Assembly (NCBI RefSeq): GCF_020171945.1
Contig: NZ_JAIVAP010000022.1
Coordinates: forward strand, 1-64,000
Length of the DNA: 64,000 nucleotides
Direction of reading: 5' to 3'
From: Bacillus infantis
Lineage (GTDB): Bacteria > Bacillota > Bacilli > Bacillales > Cytobacillaceae
A model generated the notes under the pieces. It worked only from the letters and a program-made list of their open reading frames with translations, searched no databases and had not been told where the DNA came from. Both the position numbers and the translations under genes were made by a program. Position 1 is the stretch's first letter, and every line of letters begins with the position of its first letter. This document shows positions 37,625 through 46,746 of the stretch, piece by piece.

Positions 37625-37845
37625 GATATCCCTCCTAATTATTGTAATTATATTATTTTCCAATAATTTTTCTTTATGTATTCATTGCAAATTAACTAAA
37701 ATGTGGAACGCCTGAATCTTATATCAATTGCAGTTAGAGAACCATGCTGGCGTGAAAGAGGCATTTTGAATGAGCGTTACATAATTTTAGTGTATTGAAG
37801 AAAAATAAGCCTAAGGAAATTCCTTTTCTTTATTAGGAGGGTATT

Positions 37846-38871
37846 ATGAGCAGCGAAATTGTAAAGTTAACCTCTTCAGAAATTGCTTCTATCTGGACTA
37901 GTTACATGAATGACAGTATGTCTAAGTGTGTTTTAAGGTATTTTTTATCCCATGTAAAAGATGGGGATATGCGTGAGGTTGTTCAATTTGCGTATGATAT
38001 TTCTGCTAATCACATAGAGATTTTAACGGATTTATTTCAGGAAGAGCAAATTCCCACGCCAACGGGTTTTACTTTTGATAATGATGTTAATCTGAATGCT
38101 CCCCGTATGTATACAGATATGTTTATACTGACATATATCAATCATATGGCTAAAGTGGGACTCTTAGGCTACAGCGGTTTTCTGTCAATGAGTGCCAGGG
38201 ATGATATTCGGTCTTATTATAGAATTGGCCTCACTGAAACGTCCGAACTTTTTGAAAGAAGTTCAAAAGTTCTTCTTTCCAAGGGATTGTTTATTCGTTT
38301 TCCTTATATTTCTTACCCTGCCAAAACGGACAACATTGATTCAAAAAAGTACTTAAGCGGTCTCAATTTTTTCAGCAAGCAGCGGCCGTTAAATGCGGTA
38401 GAAATCTCCCATCTCTCCATGAATGTGCAGACCAATTTAATTGGAAGCAAGTTGGCACTGAGTTTTGCTCAAGCCACAGCGAGGGAAAACATCCGCAATT
38501 GGATGTTAAGAGGAAAGGATATTTCCCAAAAGCATATCAAAATCTTTACCAAAGTATTGCTTAATAACGATATTAATCCTCCTATATCGTCCGATGTCTG
38601 TATTACCGATTCCACTACGCCGCCATTTTCGGACAAGCTCACTATGTTTCATATGTCCTTGCTTAGCGCGGCTGGAACGGGGAACTATGCAACCGCTGCA
38701 GCAGCCAGCCAGAGAAGTGACCTCATCTTAAATTACGAGCGTTTGTCACTTGAGATTGCCCTATATACCAAAGAAGGTGCAAATATAGTCATTAAAAATG
38801 CCTGGCTGGAGCAGCCACCTGGTACGAAAGATAAAGAACAGTTAACCAAGAAAAAAGACACAATGGAATAG
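37846..38871 (+). CDS. DUF3231-family protein, two repeats
   Basis: A 341-residue protein of two homologous helical repeats (about residues 1-165 and 175-330); ribosome site TTAGGAGGGTATT. Each repeat contains a YFLSHVKDGDMREV / LSFAQATARENI type helix. The family (DUF3231) is restricted mainly to endospore formers. Divergent from the one-repeat gene at 37070, so a shared control region lies at 37625-37845. Confidence 0.8.
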   Translation: MSSEIVKLTSSEIASIWTSYMNDSMSKCVLRYFLSHVKDGDMREVVQFAYDISANHIEILTDLFQEEQIPTPTGFTFDNDVNLNAPRMYTDMFILTYINHMAKVGLLGYSGFLSMSARDDIRSYYRIGLTETSELFERSSKVLLSKGLFIRFPYISYPAKTDNIDSKKYLSGLNFFSKQRPLNAVEISHLSMNVQTNLIGSKLALSFAQATARENIRNWMLRGKDISQKHIKIFTKVLLNNDINPPISSDVCITDSTTPPFSDKLTMFHMSLLSAAGTGNYATAAAASQRSDLILNYERLSLEIALYTKEGANIVIKNAWLEQPPGTKDKEQLTKKKDTME

Positions 38872-39271
38872 TACTACTCTTATGCAAGAAACAACTTAAA
38901 CTTAAACCCGCCTATTCCTTAAGTGGACTAATGACCATTCATGTATCCATACTTTCCAAGCAGGAACCAACCAAGGCTTAAGATTACTTACCTTGGTGGA
39001 CCTGTGAATGCATATGTTGCTCTACAATCTGTGAATAAAGCCATTATTAGATCAGGACTGATGGAGCTTAATTGGCTATTACAGAATTGGTCTTGACAAA
39101 GATTATATGTTGGAAAATAATTAGAGCCGAATGATCAGCATAAAGTGATTTGCCAATTGCCTTTAATAAAATTTGGCGCAGCTACAATAAAAAACCTTTA
39201 CCCTCATCTAAAAAACTGAACAATTTCTACTTCGCCTAATATACTTAATAAAAACGGTTAGAGGTGGAAAA
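38872..39271. other. Intergenic stretch, possible decayed coding remnant
   Basis: A fragment around 38995-39095 reads in one frame as NAYVALQSVNKAIIRSGLME and is then broken by stops. No intact gene or clear hairpin. Confidence 0.35.
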
Positions 39272-39766
39272 ATGGGTACACATAGTAAAAATGCTTGGAC
39301 CAGGGAAGAAGATATCATCCTTGCTGAAACAACTCTTCTTTCCATAAAACGAGGCGGGACCCAACTCCTTGCTTTTCAAGAAGTCGGCCAACGGTTATCA
39401 AGAACGCCAGGAGCCTGCGGATTCCGCTGGAACTCAAAGATCAGAAAGCAATATAAAAAGCAAATTGAACTTGCTAAAAAGGACAGGGAGAAGAAACTTG
39501 CCCCTACCCATGAAACACAAGAAAAAAAGCAAATGTGTAATACAGAACCCAATTCCCTTGATCTTCCTGCTCTGTCAGCCTGTATTCAGCTTCTATACTC
39601 TTTAACTACTACACATCAATCAGATGAGAAAGAAATCCATAAGCTTGAAAAAAAAGTCATGTATTTAATAGCAGAGAATGAAAAGTTGTTACAGAAGAAG
39701 AAAGAGCTAGGAACACTATTTTATAAGCTCTCTCTTTTATTGGGGCCCACGTCGTCTAACCAATGA
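39272..39766 (+). CDS. RsfA-family prespore-type transcriptional regulator
   Basis: A 164-residue protein with an N-terminal Myb/SANT-like DNA-binding domain (AWTREEDIILAETTLLSIKR ... RTPGACGFRWNSKIRK) and a C-terminal coiled coil (EKEIHKLEKKVMYLIAENEK). This matches RsfA/YlbO, sigma-F-dependent regulators of forespore genes in Bacillus. Ribosome site AGAGGTGGAAA. A plasmid copy could alter sporulation of the host. Confidence 0.85.
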   Translation: MGTHSKNAWTREEDIILAETTLLSIKRGGTQLLAFQEVGQRLSRTPGACGFRWNSKIRKQYKKQIELAKKDREKKLAPTHETQEKKQMCNTEPNSLDLPALSACIQLLYSLTTTHQSDEKEIHKLEKKVMYLIAENEKLLQKKKELGTLFYKLSLLLGPTSSNQ

Positions 39767-39971
39767 AAGATCTATGATGAGTTTCAGCATCCTGCCACCT
39801 GTATTGGGCAGATTCCAGATATAATCCTGAAAAGTATAAATAATTAAGTCAGTAAAGCGCTTTAGAAAATAGTGCAAAAGTTAACAGGGTAAATAACGCT
39901 GTGCTGACGATAGATTATCCAACGAGGCGGAATTGGCCCCTTTAGTTGAGTAAAGGCTAGTTTCTTCTATA

Positions 39972-40589
39972 TTATATTTGTTGCTGTATTTCCTTTTCAT
40001 GCTCCTTCACTAGCTTATAAAAAGTCGTTTTTTTAACACCGGCTATTTTCATGGCTCTGACAGCTGTCAGTTCCCCGGCTTTCCATGGTTCATATACTTC
40101 TCTAAAGGCTTCTGTCACATACGCTTTTGGACGGCCAAAGACAACTCCCTTCTGCATGGCGATATCTATCCCCTCGCGCTGCCGTTTGCGGATCCGTTCG
40201 CGCTCTTCCTCAGCCATCCAGGATAGTATCTGCAATACCAAATCCGCGATAAATGTGCCAAGGCTGTCCTTATATTGGGTGGTATCCAAAAGCGGCATAT
40301 CCAAAACGACTATATCGGCTTTAATGTTTTTCGTTATGTCATTCCATTCTTGCAAAATGTCCTCTTTGTGTCTTCCAAATCGATCCAGTGCATGGATGTA
40401 TAGCGTATCTCCTTCACGAAGGATACGCTTCAGCAATTGATATTGAGCACGGTCAAAATCCTTACCACTTTGCTTATCTAAAAAGATATCCCGGCCGTCT
40501 ATTCCCATTTTCTTCATTGCCTCTAACTGCCGGCCTTCATTTTGATCCTTGCTGCTCACTCGAATATAGCCAAACTTTCTACTATTCAG
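39972..40589 (-). CDS. Serine resolvase/invertase, CTG in start position
   Basis: A 205-residue small serine recombinase. The frame extends upstream of the first GTG through KFGYIRVSSKDQ, which contains the catalytic serine, so it must start at or before 40589. There the codon is CTG, seven bases behind GGAGGTAT. LYIHALDRFGRHKEDIL, EEERERIRKRQREGI and a C-terminal helix-turn-helix (GELTAVRAMKIAGVKKTTFY) are all present. The repeats at 40637-40759 are its likely res site; it would resolve plasmid multimers. Confidence 0.85.
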   Translation of the reverse strand: MNSRKFGYIRVSSKDQNEGRQLEAMKKMGIDGRDIFLDKQSGKDFDRAQYQLLKRILREGDTLYIHALDRFGRHKEDILQEWNDITKNIKADIVVLDMPLLDTTQYKDSLGTFIADLVLQILSWMAEEERERIRKRQREGIDIAMQKGVVFGRPKAYVTEAFREVYEPWKAGELTAVRAMKIAGVKKTTFYKLVKEHEKEIQQQI

Positions 40590-40636
40590 AAATATACCTC
40601 CTTATTTCTGTCTTCTTCTTCTATTCTATCAAAAAT

Positions 40637-40759
40637 CGTCCGTAAAAGTAATGAAAATACATGAACGTCCGTAAATGGTGTTTGATAAATTTGCGAACGT
40701 CAAACAGCTCTGAGCGATGAATAAGAGCAGGAGTTCGTAAATGTGTACTTTTATGAACG
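40637..40759. other. Candidate res site with three subsites
   Basis: Three inverted-repeat blocks with CGTCCGTAAA / TTCGTAAA half-sites and GAACG ends: about 40637-40667, 40666-40699 and 40733-40759. Located directly upstream of the resolvase gene, the usual place for Tn3-type res. The resolvase promoter is probably inside. Confidence 0.7.
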
Positions 40760-41408
40760 TGTATACATCTAAATATTCTTATAATTTAAATTTGATTTAT
40801 TTTACAATAAAAAGAGTGTCCCATTGTAACGCATGAGACATTCCAAAAGCATATAAGGTATCATCCAAGATGCTCACCACTCCGTCATCATCATGACGTT
40901 GGTACTCTCCCTGGCCATTCTCATCTACGAGTTTGGTTAAGTTGAAGATCTAAGTTCAGTTTCGAGCTGTCTTCCTGACTCCAGCCCGATTGTTTGACCT
41001 AATCATTAATAGCGTCCTCATTCATTCCTTAAGTTTACAATCTTCAAGTCAGCCATCTTCTAATGAAACTGTTCTTCACCTTCTTCAAAATGGTCATAGA
41101 GTTTAAGGTCCTTCATTTGACTTAAATATTAAGTATTAATCGCCTCATCCTTGGCCGGCAGCAGCTGTTTTATATCCAGTGAGACGATTGCCTTATGGAA
41201 TGACAGGGAAGAAGTTCTTTGACAAAAAACTTCAAATGAATTCACCCAACAGTTTTAGCAGATGACACGATCTTCTTCTTTCTACGCAACAATACAATCT
41301 GCCAAGGCTTTAAATGATGAAAATTTGAGCCCATAGAAATACATGTTCCAATACTGCTTCTCATGGCAGTTCTGAAATACCAGAACCCTGATGCCTCAAC
41401 ATTTAGCG
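40760..41408. other. Decayed region
   Basis: Many short frames, stops in all six. On the minus strand fragments such as LLPAKDEAINT and LKLYDHFEEGEEQFH hint at former coding sequence. No intact gene. Confidence 0.4.
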
Positions 41409-41720
41409 TTAGGCAATGGGGCTTTCCATTAAAGATCCCGCCAGAGTAGCCTTCTTAAGCTGCAGTTTCTCTATAAAATCATCAGCCATCGTTTTACAAT
41501 TGTTTCCAGCGAAAGGTCGGTCTGATCTTTCATACCAGAGAAGATCAAACGAAATCCATTTTTGGGAGTTGTTCAATCTCTGAAGGCCATGGTTGAAACA
41601 TAACGTGCTGTCTCCTGGATCTTCTATGAAAATGCCCTTCCAAAAACACTTAAACGACATAAGAAGCGGCTTAATTAGGTTGTTAATTTTAACATATAAA
41701 TACATAATAATAAGGGCAAT
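41409..41720 (-). pseudogene. Alpha/beta-hydrolase remnant
   Basis: The minus frame contains WYERSDRPFAGNNCKTMADD and EKLQLKKATLAGSLMESPIA, matching the oxyanion/nucleophile-elbow region of chloroperoxidase-type hydrolases (usual GRSDRP...VTLVGxSMGG). The nucleophile serine motif is degenerate (GSLMES) and the frame stops. Upstream sequence is not hydrolase-like. A dead fragment. Confidence 0.6.
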
Positions 41721-41759
41721 CTGAATGAACACAAGAAAATTAAACTTTGGAGGATATAG

Positions 41760-42214
41760 ATGCAGAGACAAACCAAACTGATTGTAGAAAGATTTACAAA
41801 CTTAGAAGATATTTTATACTCTCCAGCTCGTTGGGATTCAGGAAATATTAGCTTATTCAATCGAACAGAACAAGTTTTTTTTAGACTAGCTTGTTTTTTT
41901 TTGAGGACCCCAATACATTCTCATTGGATACGACCTCTTTATATAGTCATTTAGATGGTGAATTGTTGGAGTTTGCTTTAGCATTATTGGGTAGGTATTA
42001 TCAAGAAAATTCTTACCTTCTTCAGCTCTCTTCCACAACTTTAAAAGAACATGAGCTATTTATAGATTCGAATCAGTTGGCTGATTTACTGATGAAGCAT
42101 AAACTGGAACCGCGTGAACTGAAGGTAATACCAGCGCCTGACTTAATCGTTGCCGGTAAGCATTATTGGTCTCAAGAAAAGGCTGAAGCTTTTTGTAACA
42201 GAATGAAAAACTAA
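41760..42214 (+). pseudogene. Paralogue of the 56540-57037 gene, frameshifted at a T9 run
   Basis: ATG 41760 behind GGAGGATATAG opens RQTKLIVERFTNLEDILYSP and reads to FRLACFF, then hits a run of nine T (41894-41902). The next frame continues FFEDPNTFSLDTTSLYSHLD to 42214. The two parts together align with the intact 165-residue protein at 56540-57037 (LEFALALLGRYYQENSYL against LEFALELITDYFREDTYL). One extra T, or slippage of polymerase or ribosome at the T9 run, would restore the protein. Function of the pair unknown. Confidence 0.7.
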
Positions 42215-42231
42215 AATCATTGTCTTATTGG

Positions 42232-42260
42232 TTGCGAACTCATGTACCCTATGATACAAC
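42232..42260 (+). promoter_or_regulatory. Possible promoter of the HU gene
   Basis: TTGCGA (42232-42237), 17 bp, TACAAC (42255-42260), about 50 bases before the start codon. Confidence 0.4.
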
Positions 42261-42311
42261 TAGGATAAGTTAAAAGTAAAAAAGTATATCATTTGGAGTG
42301 TGAGAGTAAAA

Positions 42312-42587
42312 ATGAATAAAACGGATTTAATTAATCAAGTGACTCAAGCTGCTGAATTAACGGTTAGGAATGGCGGGACAGCGGTTAATACAGTCTTAGA
42401 TACCATTGTAGAGGCTTTAAGAAACGGCGAAAAAGTTCAAATACCTGGATTTGGTATGTTTGAAGTTCGTGAACGAGCTGCACGTACAGGACGCAACCCT
42501 CAGACAGGGGAAGAAATAAATATTGAAGCGAGCAAGGTCCCTGCTTTTAAAGCAGGGAAAGCGTTAAAGGATGCAATAAAAGAGTAA
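42312..42587 (+). CDS. HU-family nucleoid protein
   Basis: A 91-residue HU/HBsu homologue. ATG 42312 gives the usual MNKTDLI start; an in-frame GTG at 42300 is too close to its GGAG. The DNA-wrapping arm [24 protein letters not shown] end and [20 protein letters not shown] are canonical. Plasmid HU copies bend DNA, may help replication and recombination, and can buffer the host nucleoid. Monocistronic with a strong terminator. Confidence 0.95.
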   Translation: MNKTDLINQVTQAAELTVRNGGTAVNTVLDTIVEALRNGEKVQIPGFGMFEVRERAARTGRNPQTGEEINIEASKVPAFKAGKALKDAIKE

Positions 42588-42633
42588 ACAGCTTTTACAT
42601 GGGAGTATTGAATGCTCATTTACTCCCATTTTT

Positions 42634-42675
42634 AAAAACCCTTAGTGAATCATCGCTTCAGTAAGGGTTTTTTTC
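42634..42675 (+). terminator. Intrinsic terminator of the HU gene
   Basis: AAAAACCCTTA / TAAGGGTTTTTTT with a 16-nt loop. Confidence 0.85.
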
Positions 42676-43086
42676 ATATGTTTTTGTCCTCCATCCTTAT
42701 ATCATTAGATTTAAAGCAAGAGAGTATTCCTATCTATGAAACAGCTAGAAGTTTAGCGAAGAGCAAATAAGAATATGGATGGCATTTTAGAGTGCTAAGA
42801 AACAGGAAAAGTTACACAGAATAGGTGAAAATCTTTTGGAAGGAGCAGAATATTTGGTTGGCTCTTGGTATTTCTCTTAACATAAGCGGACATAAAAACA
42901 ATTAAAATTATAAAGAGGACTCTAATTTGTACTTTCACTATCAGAAGAAGTGGGATTTGCAGTACACTGCATTCGGAGGAAAATCTGAGATGGCTTTTTG
43001 ATTGGTCTATCGTTGAGGGGGAAAAAGTGTCACTCGTTAGCCTATATGTGCTTTTTCTTTTTGGATAATTAAACTGGGGTGTGACT
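42676..43086. other. Intergenic stretch, no gene
   Basis: Short broken frames only; nothing recognised. Confidence 0.45.
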
Positions 43087-43329
43087 TTAATTTACATATT
43101 TGCTCTGTTGGATCTCCTGGACGTTGGTTTGATTATACTGAGATTCAACTTGATCACGATAAATTTCTTGTAGAGCTTGCTCACTCATTTTTCGCTTCTC
43201 TGCAGCGGCCTTCATGAGTGCAATTTCATGGAACATGGCTTCAGAAAGTATTCCCCTTTTAATATTTCTTTTAATTTCCACATAAAAACCTGCTAATAAC
43301 TCATCCGACAATTGTTCGTATATAGACAT
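43087..43329 (-). CDS. Sda-like small protein, possible sporulation kinase inhibitor
   Basis: An 80-residue protein; ribosome site GAGGAGAATGT. The N-terminal half (LSDELLAGFYVEIKRNIKRG then FHEIALMKAAAEKRKMSEQA) resembles the helical hairpin of Sda, which binds histidine kinase KinA and blocks sporulation. The start with LSDELL is the strongest resemblance. The C-terminal 30 residues are extra. Family assignment is tentative. Confidence 0.5.
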   Translation of the reverse strand: MSIYEQLSDELLAGFYVEIKRNIKRGILSEAMFHEIALMKAAAEKRKMSEQALQEIYRDQVESQYNQTNVQEIQQSKYVN

Positions 43330-43803
43330 ACATTCTCCTCTCCGAAACAGGTTAAACGCTTGTACGTATATAGTTCTAGAAAAAACAGCGAACCCCTTCT
43401 ATTTTTTACTTTTTAAAAGTTTTTAAGGCTTAACCTCCCAACTTACCATGAATAGCCTATGTCATGGAGAATTACTTTTAGCTACAATTACTGCTGCTGT
43501 TCCACAATTTTTAGCACCTCCTATATGCCACATATACGGCCAGTGTTGTCCTTCTTCTAAAGTAAAAAATCAGATTAATCATCAATGTTGCAGGGGTACC
43601 CTTTTATTACATTTCGGGGCAAGTCACACACAATAAGTCGATCGGTACTACCTTGCAGGGAATTTTATAGGTATTATAGACTCAAGACAAAACCTAATGT
43701 GATATATATAGTGTCGATAAAGCACAACCTAGGAAGATCTGTATTTCCATTTAAGGTGAAGGAATTACAGCAGCCATTTAATAGGGAAGAGAGAAGATGG
43801 GAA
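43330..43803. other. Intergenic stretch before the MEDS gene
   Basis: No ORF with a ribosome site. The 73-codon upstream extension of the next frame (43585-43803) is not credible as coding. Confidence 0.4.
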
Positions 43804-44358
43804 ATGAATGATCAAATGTTGCACTTAATGAAAAATTTAAAAGAAACCAATAAGGGGCATATTTTTTATGAGTATAAAGATGAAGACCTCTATATACAAA
43901 ATGCCGTCTCTTTTATTGTGACGGCAGTAAAGAGCGGAAGCCATATTTTGCTTCTTGAAAATGATCGGAATATTAGGCTAATTAATAGAAAATTGAAGGA
44001 TCGTTTAAGCGAGAAGGAAATCGAACGCATACACTTCACCAATAATTTTGACTTTTATTATGCAAATGGGAACTTTCATCCTCAAACCCTTTTGGAGTAT
44101 TTCTCGGAAAGAGTTAGAGCTCTTGAAACCAAGGAAATTTCCGTTTGCTCATGGGGTTTAATAGAGTGGAGAGATGAGGATGACATCTCACAGCAAATTG
44201 AAGAGTATGAAAGGGAAGTTAATAAAATAATTGAAGAAAAAGGCTTACTATCTGTTTGTGCTTATGCGGCGGATCGTCTTTCCGATTCATTAAGGCAGGC
44301 TTTAATAAGGAGCCATGGGGTTCTATTAACCGACGAGGAGGTTTTCTATTTACCGTAA
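43804..44358 (+). CDS. MEDS-domain sensory protein
   Basis: A 184-residue protein of the MEDS (DcmR-like sensory) family: GHIFYEYKDEDLYIQNAVSF, GSHILLLENDRNIRLI and LLSVCAYAADRLSDSLRQAL are characteristic. In Bacillus similar single-domain proteins act in signalling; in other bacteria the domain is fused to histidine kinases. The start ATG 43804 is chosen because the match begins there. Several signalling genes lie in this part of the plasmid. Confidence 0.75.
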   Translation: MNDQMLHLMKNLKETNKGHIFYEYKDEDLYIQNAVSFIVTAVKSGSHILLLENDRNIRLINRKLKDRLSEKEIERIHFTNNFDFYYANGNFHPQTLLEYFSERVRALETKEISVCSWGLIEWRDEDDISQQIEEYEREVNKIIEEKGLLSVCAYAADRLSDSLRQALIRSHGVLLTDEEVFYLP

Positions 44359-45175
44359 CAATCTGTATACGTCCTTTGATAAATGTGTTAGACGATACAT
44401 GGTTAGATGTTTAGTATGGTGATTATGAAAAAATGGATGGCACCAATGCTCAATACTTCGGTGTAATGCTTTTTTTCATGTACAAACAGAAAAGGTTAGT
44501 CTCAGTGAATATTCTCAAAAGGATGCTTAGAAACAGATACTGAGCTTTCGAATCAAGTAATATAGACACATTCTTTCGGTCATCCGCAATTGGAGGCTGC
44601 TCTGAATTATGTTCTTTTGCATTTCCTCATCACGCTCATGCTCGATTGAATGGCTCAATACACTAATGGATTGAGATCAATTATATACTGACTCCAAAGG
44701 TCGGTTATTTCAGAAGTGCTGAGGGGGACATACCAGGTTATATAACCCATGCAAAGAGAGCCTCCACAGTAATTCTATTGTTTTGTGTGTTTGTAGTTTA
44801 ATCAGCATATCCATTAATAATATAGGGTTTTGTATCGGTTACCGCGTTTACTCTTAGGGTTCAACCCAGCATCTCTTGCAGGCTATATATATTACTGATT
44901 CTAGATGATAATTTTTGGGTGGGCATTAACCTGTACCATTGGCAATAAGGTTTTTCGGGATGGAGGTGGCTGCTTGCTTAGGATGGGGGCTATTTAGTCC
45001 TTTTATTCGTATTGTTAATAAATCGTACGGATGTGTACCATGGTTTTCTGCATGATAAAGGTCAGGAGAGTGGTATAGTTCTACTCAAACAAGGTTTAGA
45101 TGAAGTCATTATTTGCTGTATAAACACCGTAGGTTTTAGTGGATTTAGAGGATTGAGTATCATCTGAATTGGGCC
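44359..45175. other. Decayed region, no intact gene
   Basis: About 800 bases with stops in all frames and scattered protein-like scraps (e.g. LLKQGLDEVIICCINTVGFS near 45085-45145 plus). Probably old insertions and deletions. Confidence 0.4.
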
Positions 45176-45334
45176 CTATGAATTATTAAGCATTAATGCG
45201 GCGATAAGTTCCAAACAATCTAATAGGATTTTTTCTTTCAATTTGTCATCATCAGATTCTAGATATTGTGAAATGTATATTTCCAAGTTTCTCTCAAACA
45301 AAAGATTTTCTTGATCAAATTTAGTTGGTATCAT
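45176..45334 (-). CDS. Small 52-residue acidic protein
   Basis: ATG 45334 lies behind AAGGGGCG with good spacing. The product (starts MIPTKFDQENLLFERN, later DDDKLKEKILLDCLELIAAL) is helical and soluble with regular heptad-like spacing. No family recognised. The intact frame in an otherwise decayed region suggests it is kept. Confidence 0.5.
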   Translation of the reverse strand: MIPTKFDQENLLFERNLEIYISQYLESDDDKLKEKILLDCLELIAALMLNNS

Positions 45335-45719
45335 TATTAACGCCCCTTAGGTCTTGGCTTATTTCATCTCCATTACATCGTACCTCTTATAGGTAATAAA
45401 TGAAACACTTTCGACACATTCAGCTTCAATTAGTCAACTAATGGCCCTATGGTTAACCCCGTGATTACATAACTTTATAGTGGAATTTTAATTTGGAATA
45501 TATTTCAAAAATAGAGCATGTTATACATTATACATGCTTATTTTAGATTTCTCTTCCATTAAAAAAGCACACAATTGCCGCTAATTTACTCCCAAAAAAA
45601 GACTGAGGTACAATGTATAACAAGAATCCTTTTAAAAGGGAAATTTCAACTGGTAAGTTATCCTTTTTAAAACATACATAATGTACCTGCTTTCTTAATT
45701 TTATTTTTTTATATACAAT

Positions 45720-45790
45720 TATATAAATATACACATTAATATATATAAAAGACTGCACCATTCTGGTGCAGTCTTTTATATGCTCAGCAA
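45720..45790 (+). repeat. Dispersed centromere-like repeat with terminator hairpin
   Basis: AATTATATAAATATACACAT and TTAATATATATAAAA are followed by AAGACTGCACCA-TTC-TGGTGCAGTCTTTTATATGCTC, a perfect hairpin with T run. The stretch from about 45640 to 46100 parallels 30170-30720 in order and wording. Confidence 0.75.
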
Positions 45791-46049
45791 CTTTAAATTT
45801 TCTTCCTTCAAATATAAAACACCTGCGAAAATCCACTAACTGGAAAATAAAAAAAGTTCTAGATTGTGAAAGTTGTGAGAGATTCAGTATTTGTTTCCTG
45901 TAAAGGGCTTTCTAAAAATCTGACAGACTGGGGCTACATTGAGCATTATTTAAGAAATTCGATTCCATCATTAGGAAACAAAAACACATTAGAGACATTC
46001 CACCTAAAATCATCAAATTGTTGCTGACCTGATTCTTGTTGACTTGAAT

Positions 46050-46100
46050 TAACAAACATTCATATTAACATTAATATTAATATTTACATGGATAGTTAGA
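46050..46100. repeat. Dispersed centromere-like repeat
   Basis: AACATTCATATTAACATTAA and TATTAATATTTACATGG. It corresponds to the copy at 30659-30706. The surrounding 45335-46256 contains no other feature except a weak hairpin GGACCCACACA...TGTGTAGTCC at about 46132-46166. Confidence 0.6.
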
Positions 46101-46256
46101 TGTTTATACATGTCAAAAAGAAACAATAAAAGGACCCACACAATGTTATGTCAAATATGTGTAGTCCTTATTCAACTAAAGACCTTTTAGTTATATTGCA
46201 TAATCTTACATAAACGATTCGAAAAAGGGAAAGATGATAATAGGAGGTATAAACAT

Positions 46257-46746
46257 TGTATAAAAAACAGAATATCCCATATTATCTTTCAAACATAATC
46301 ACATTAATTGGATTAGTTTTATTACCCTTTGCCATCGTAAAACGTTATTAAAAGATTGGGTAATTGTTTATATTGTAAGCTGTATAGGTAATCACTTTGC
46401 TGATAGATATTTGGTATCAAAAGGGTATTTAAAATATAAAAGTAAGCTTTTTAAAAATTCTAAAATCCATTTACCCTTTGACTATATTCATTATCCCTTG
46501 TTATTGCTTTATTACAACCAATGGACACTTAACAGCAGACCACTTGGTGTTTTTTTGAAGGCTATCATATTAACAACCCCTCAAATAATTTTAGAAACGC
46601 TAGCCGAAAAAAAAACAAAATTAATAACATGGAAAAAAGGTTGGAGTTGGTATCATTCATTTCTAAGTATGGTACTAAAACTGTTAATATGCAGGAGTAT
46701 CATTGCAATTATTAGAATAATAAACAAAGGAAAAGTTTCTGTATAA
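46257..46746 (+). pseudogene. CBO0543-like membrane protein, frameshifted (second copy)
   Basis: A TTG at 46257 behind ATAGGAGGTATAAACA opens NIPYYLSNIITLIGLVLLPF and stops after VKRY. A shifted frame starting near 46335 continues RKTLLKDWVIVYIVSCIGNH to 46746 and aligns with the gene at 34465-34946 (KTKLITWKKGWSWYHSFLS against KTKLITFKNGWKWYHTFIS). Four to five membrane segments in all. Both copies in the window are broken, at different positions. Confidence 0.65.
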
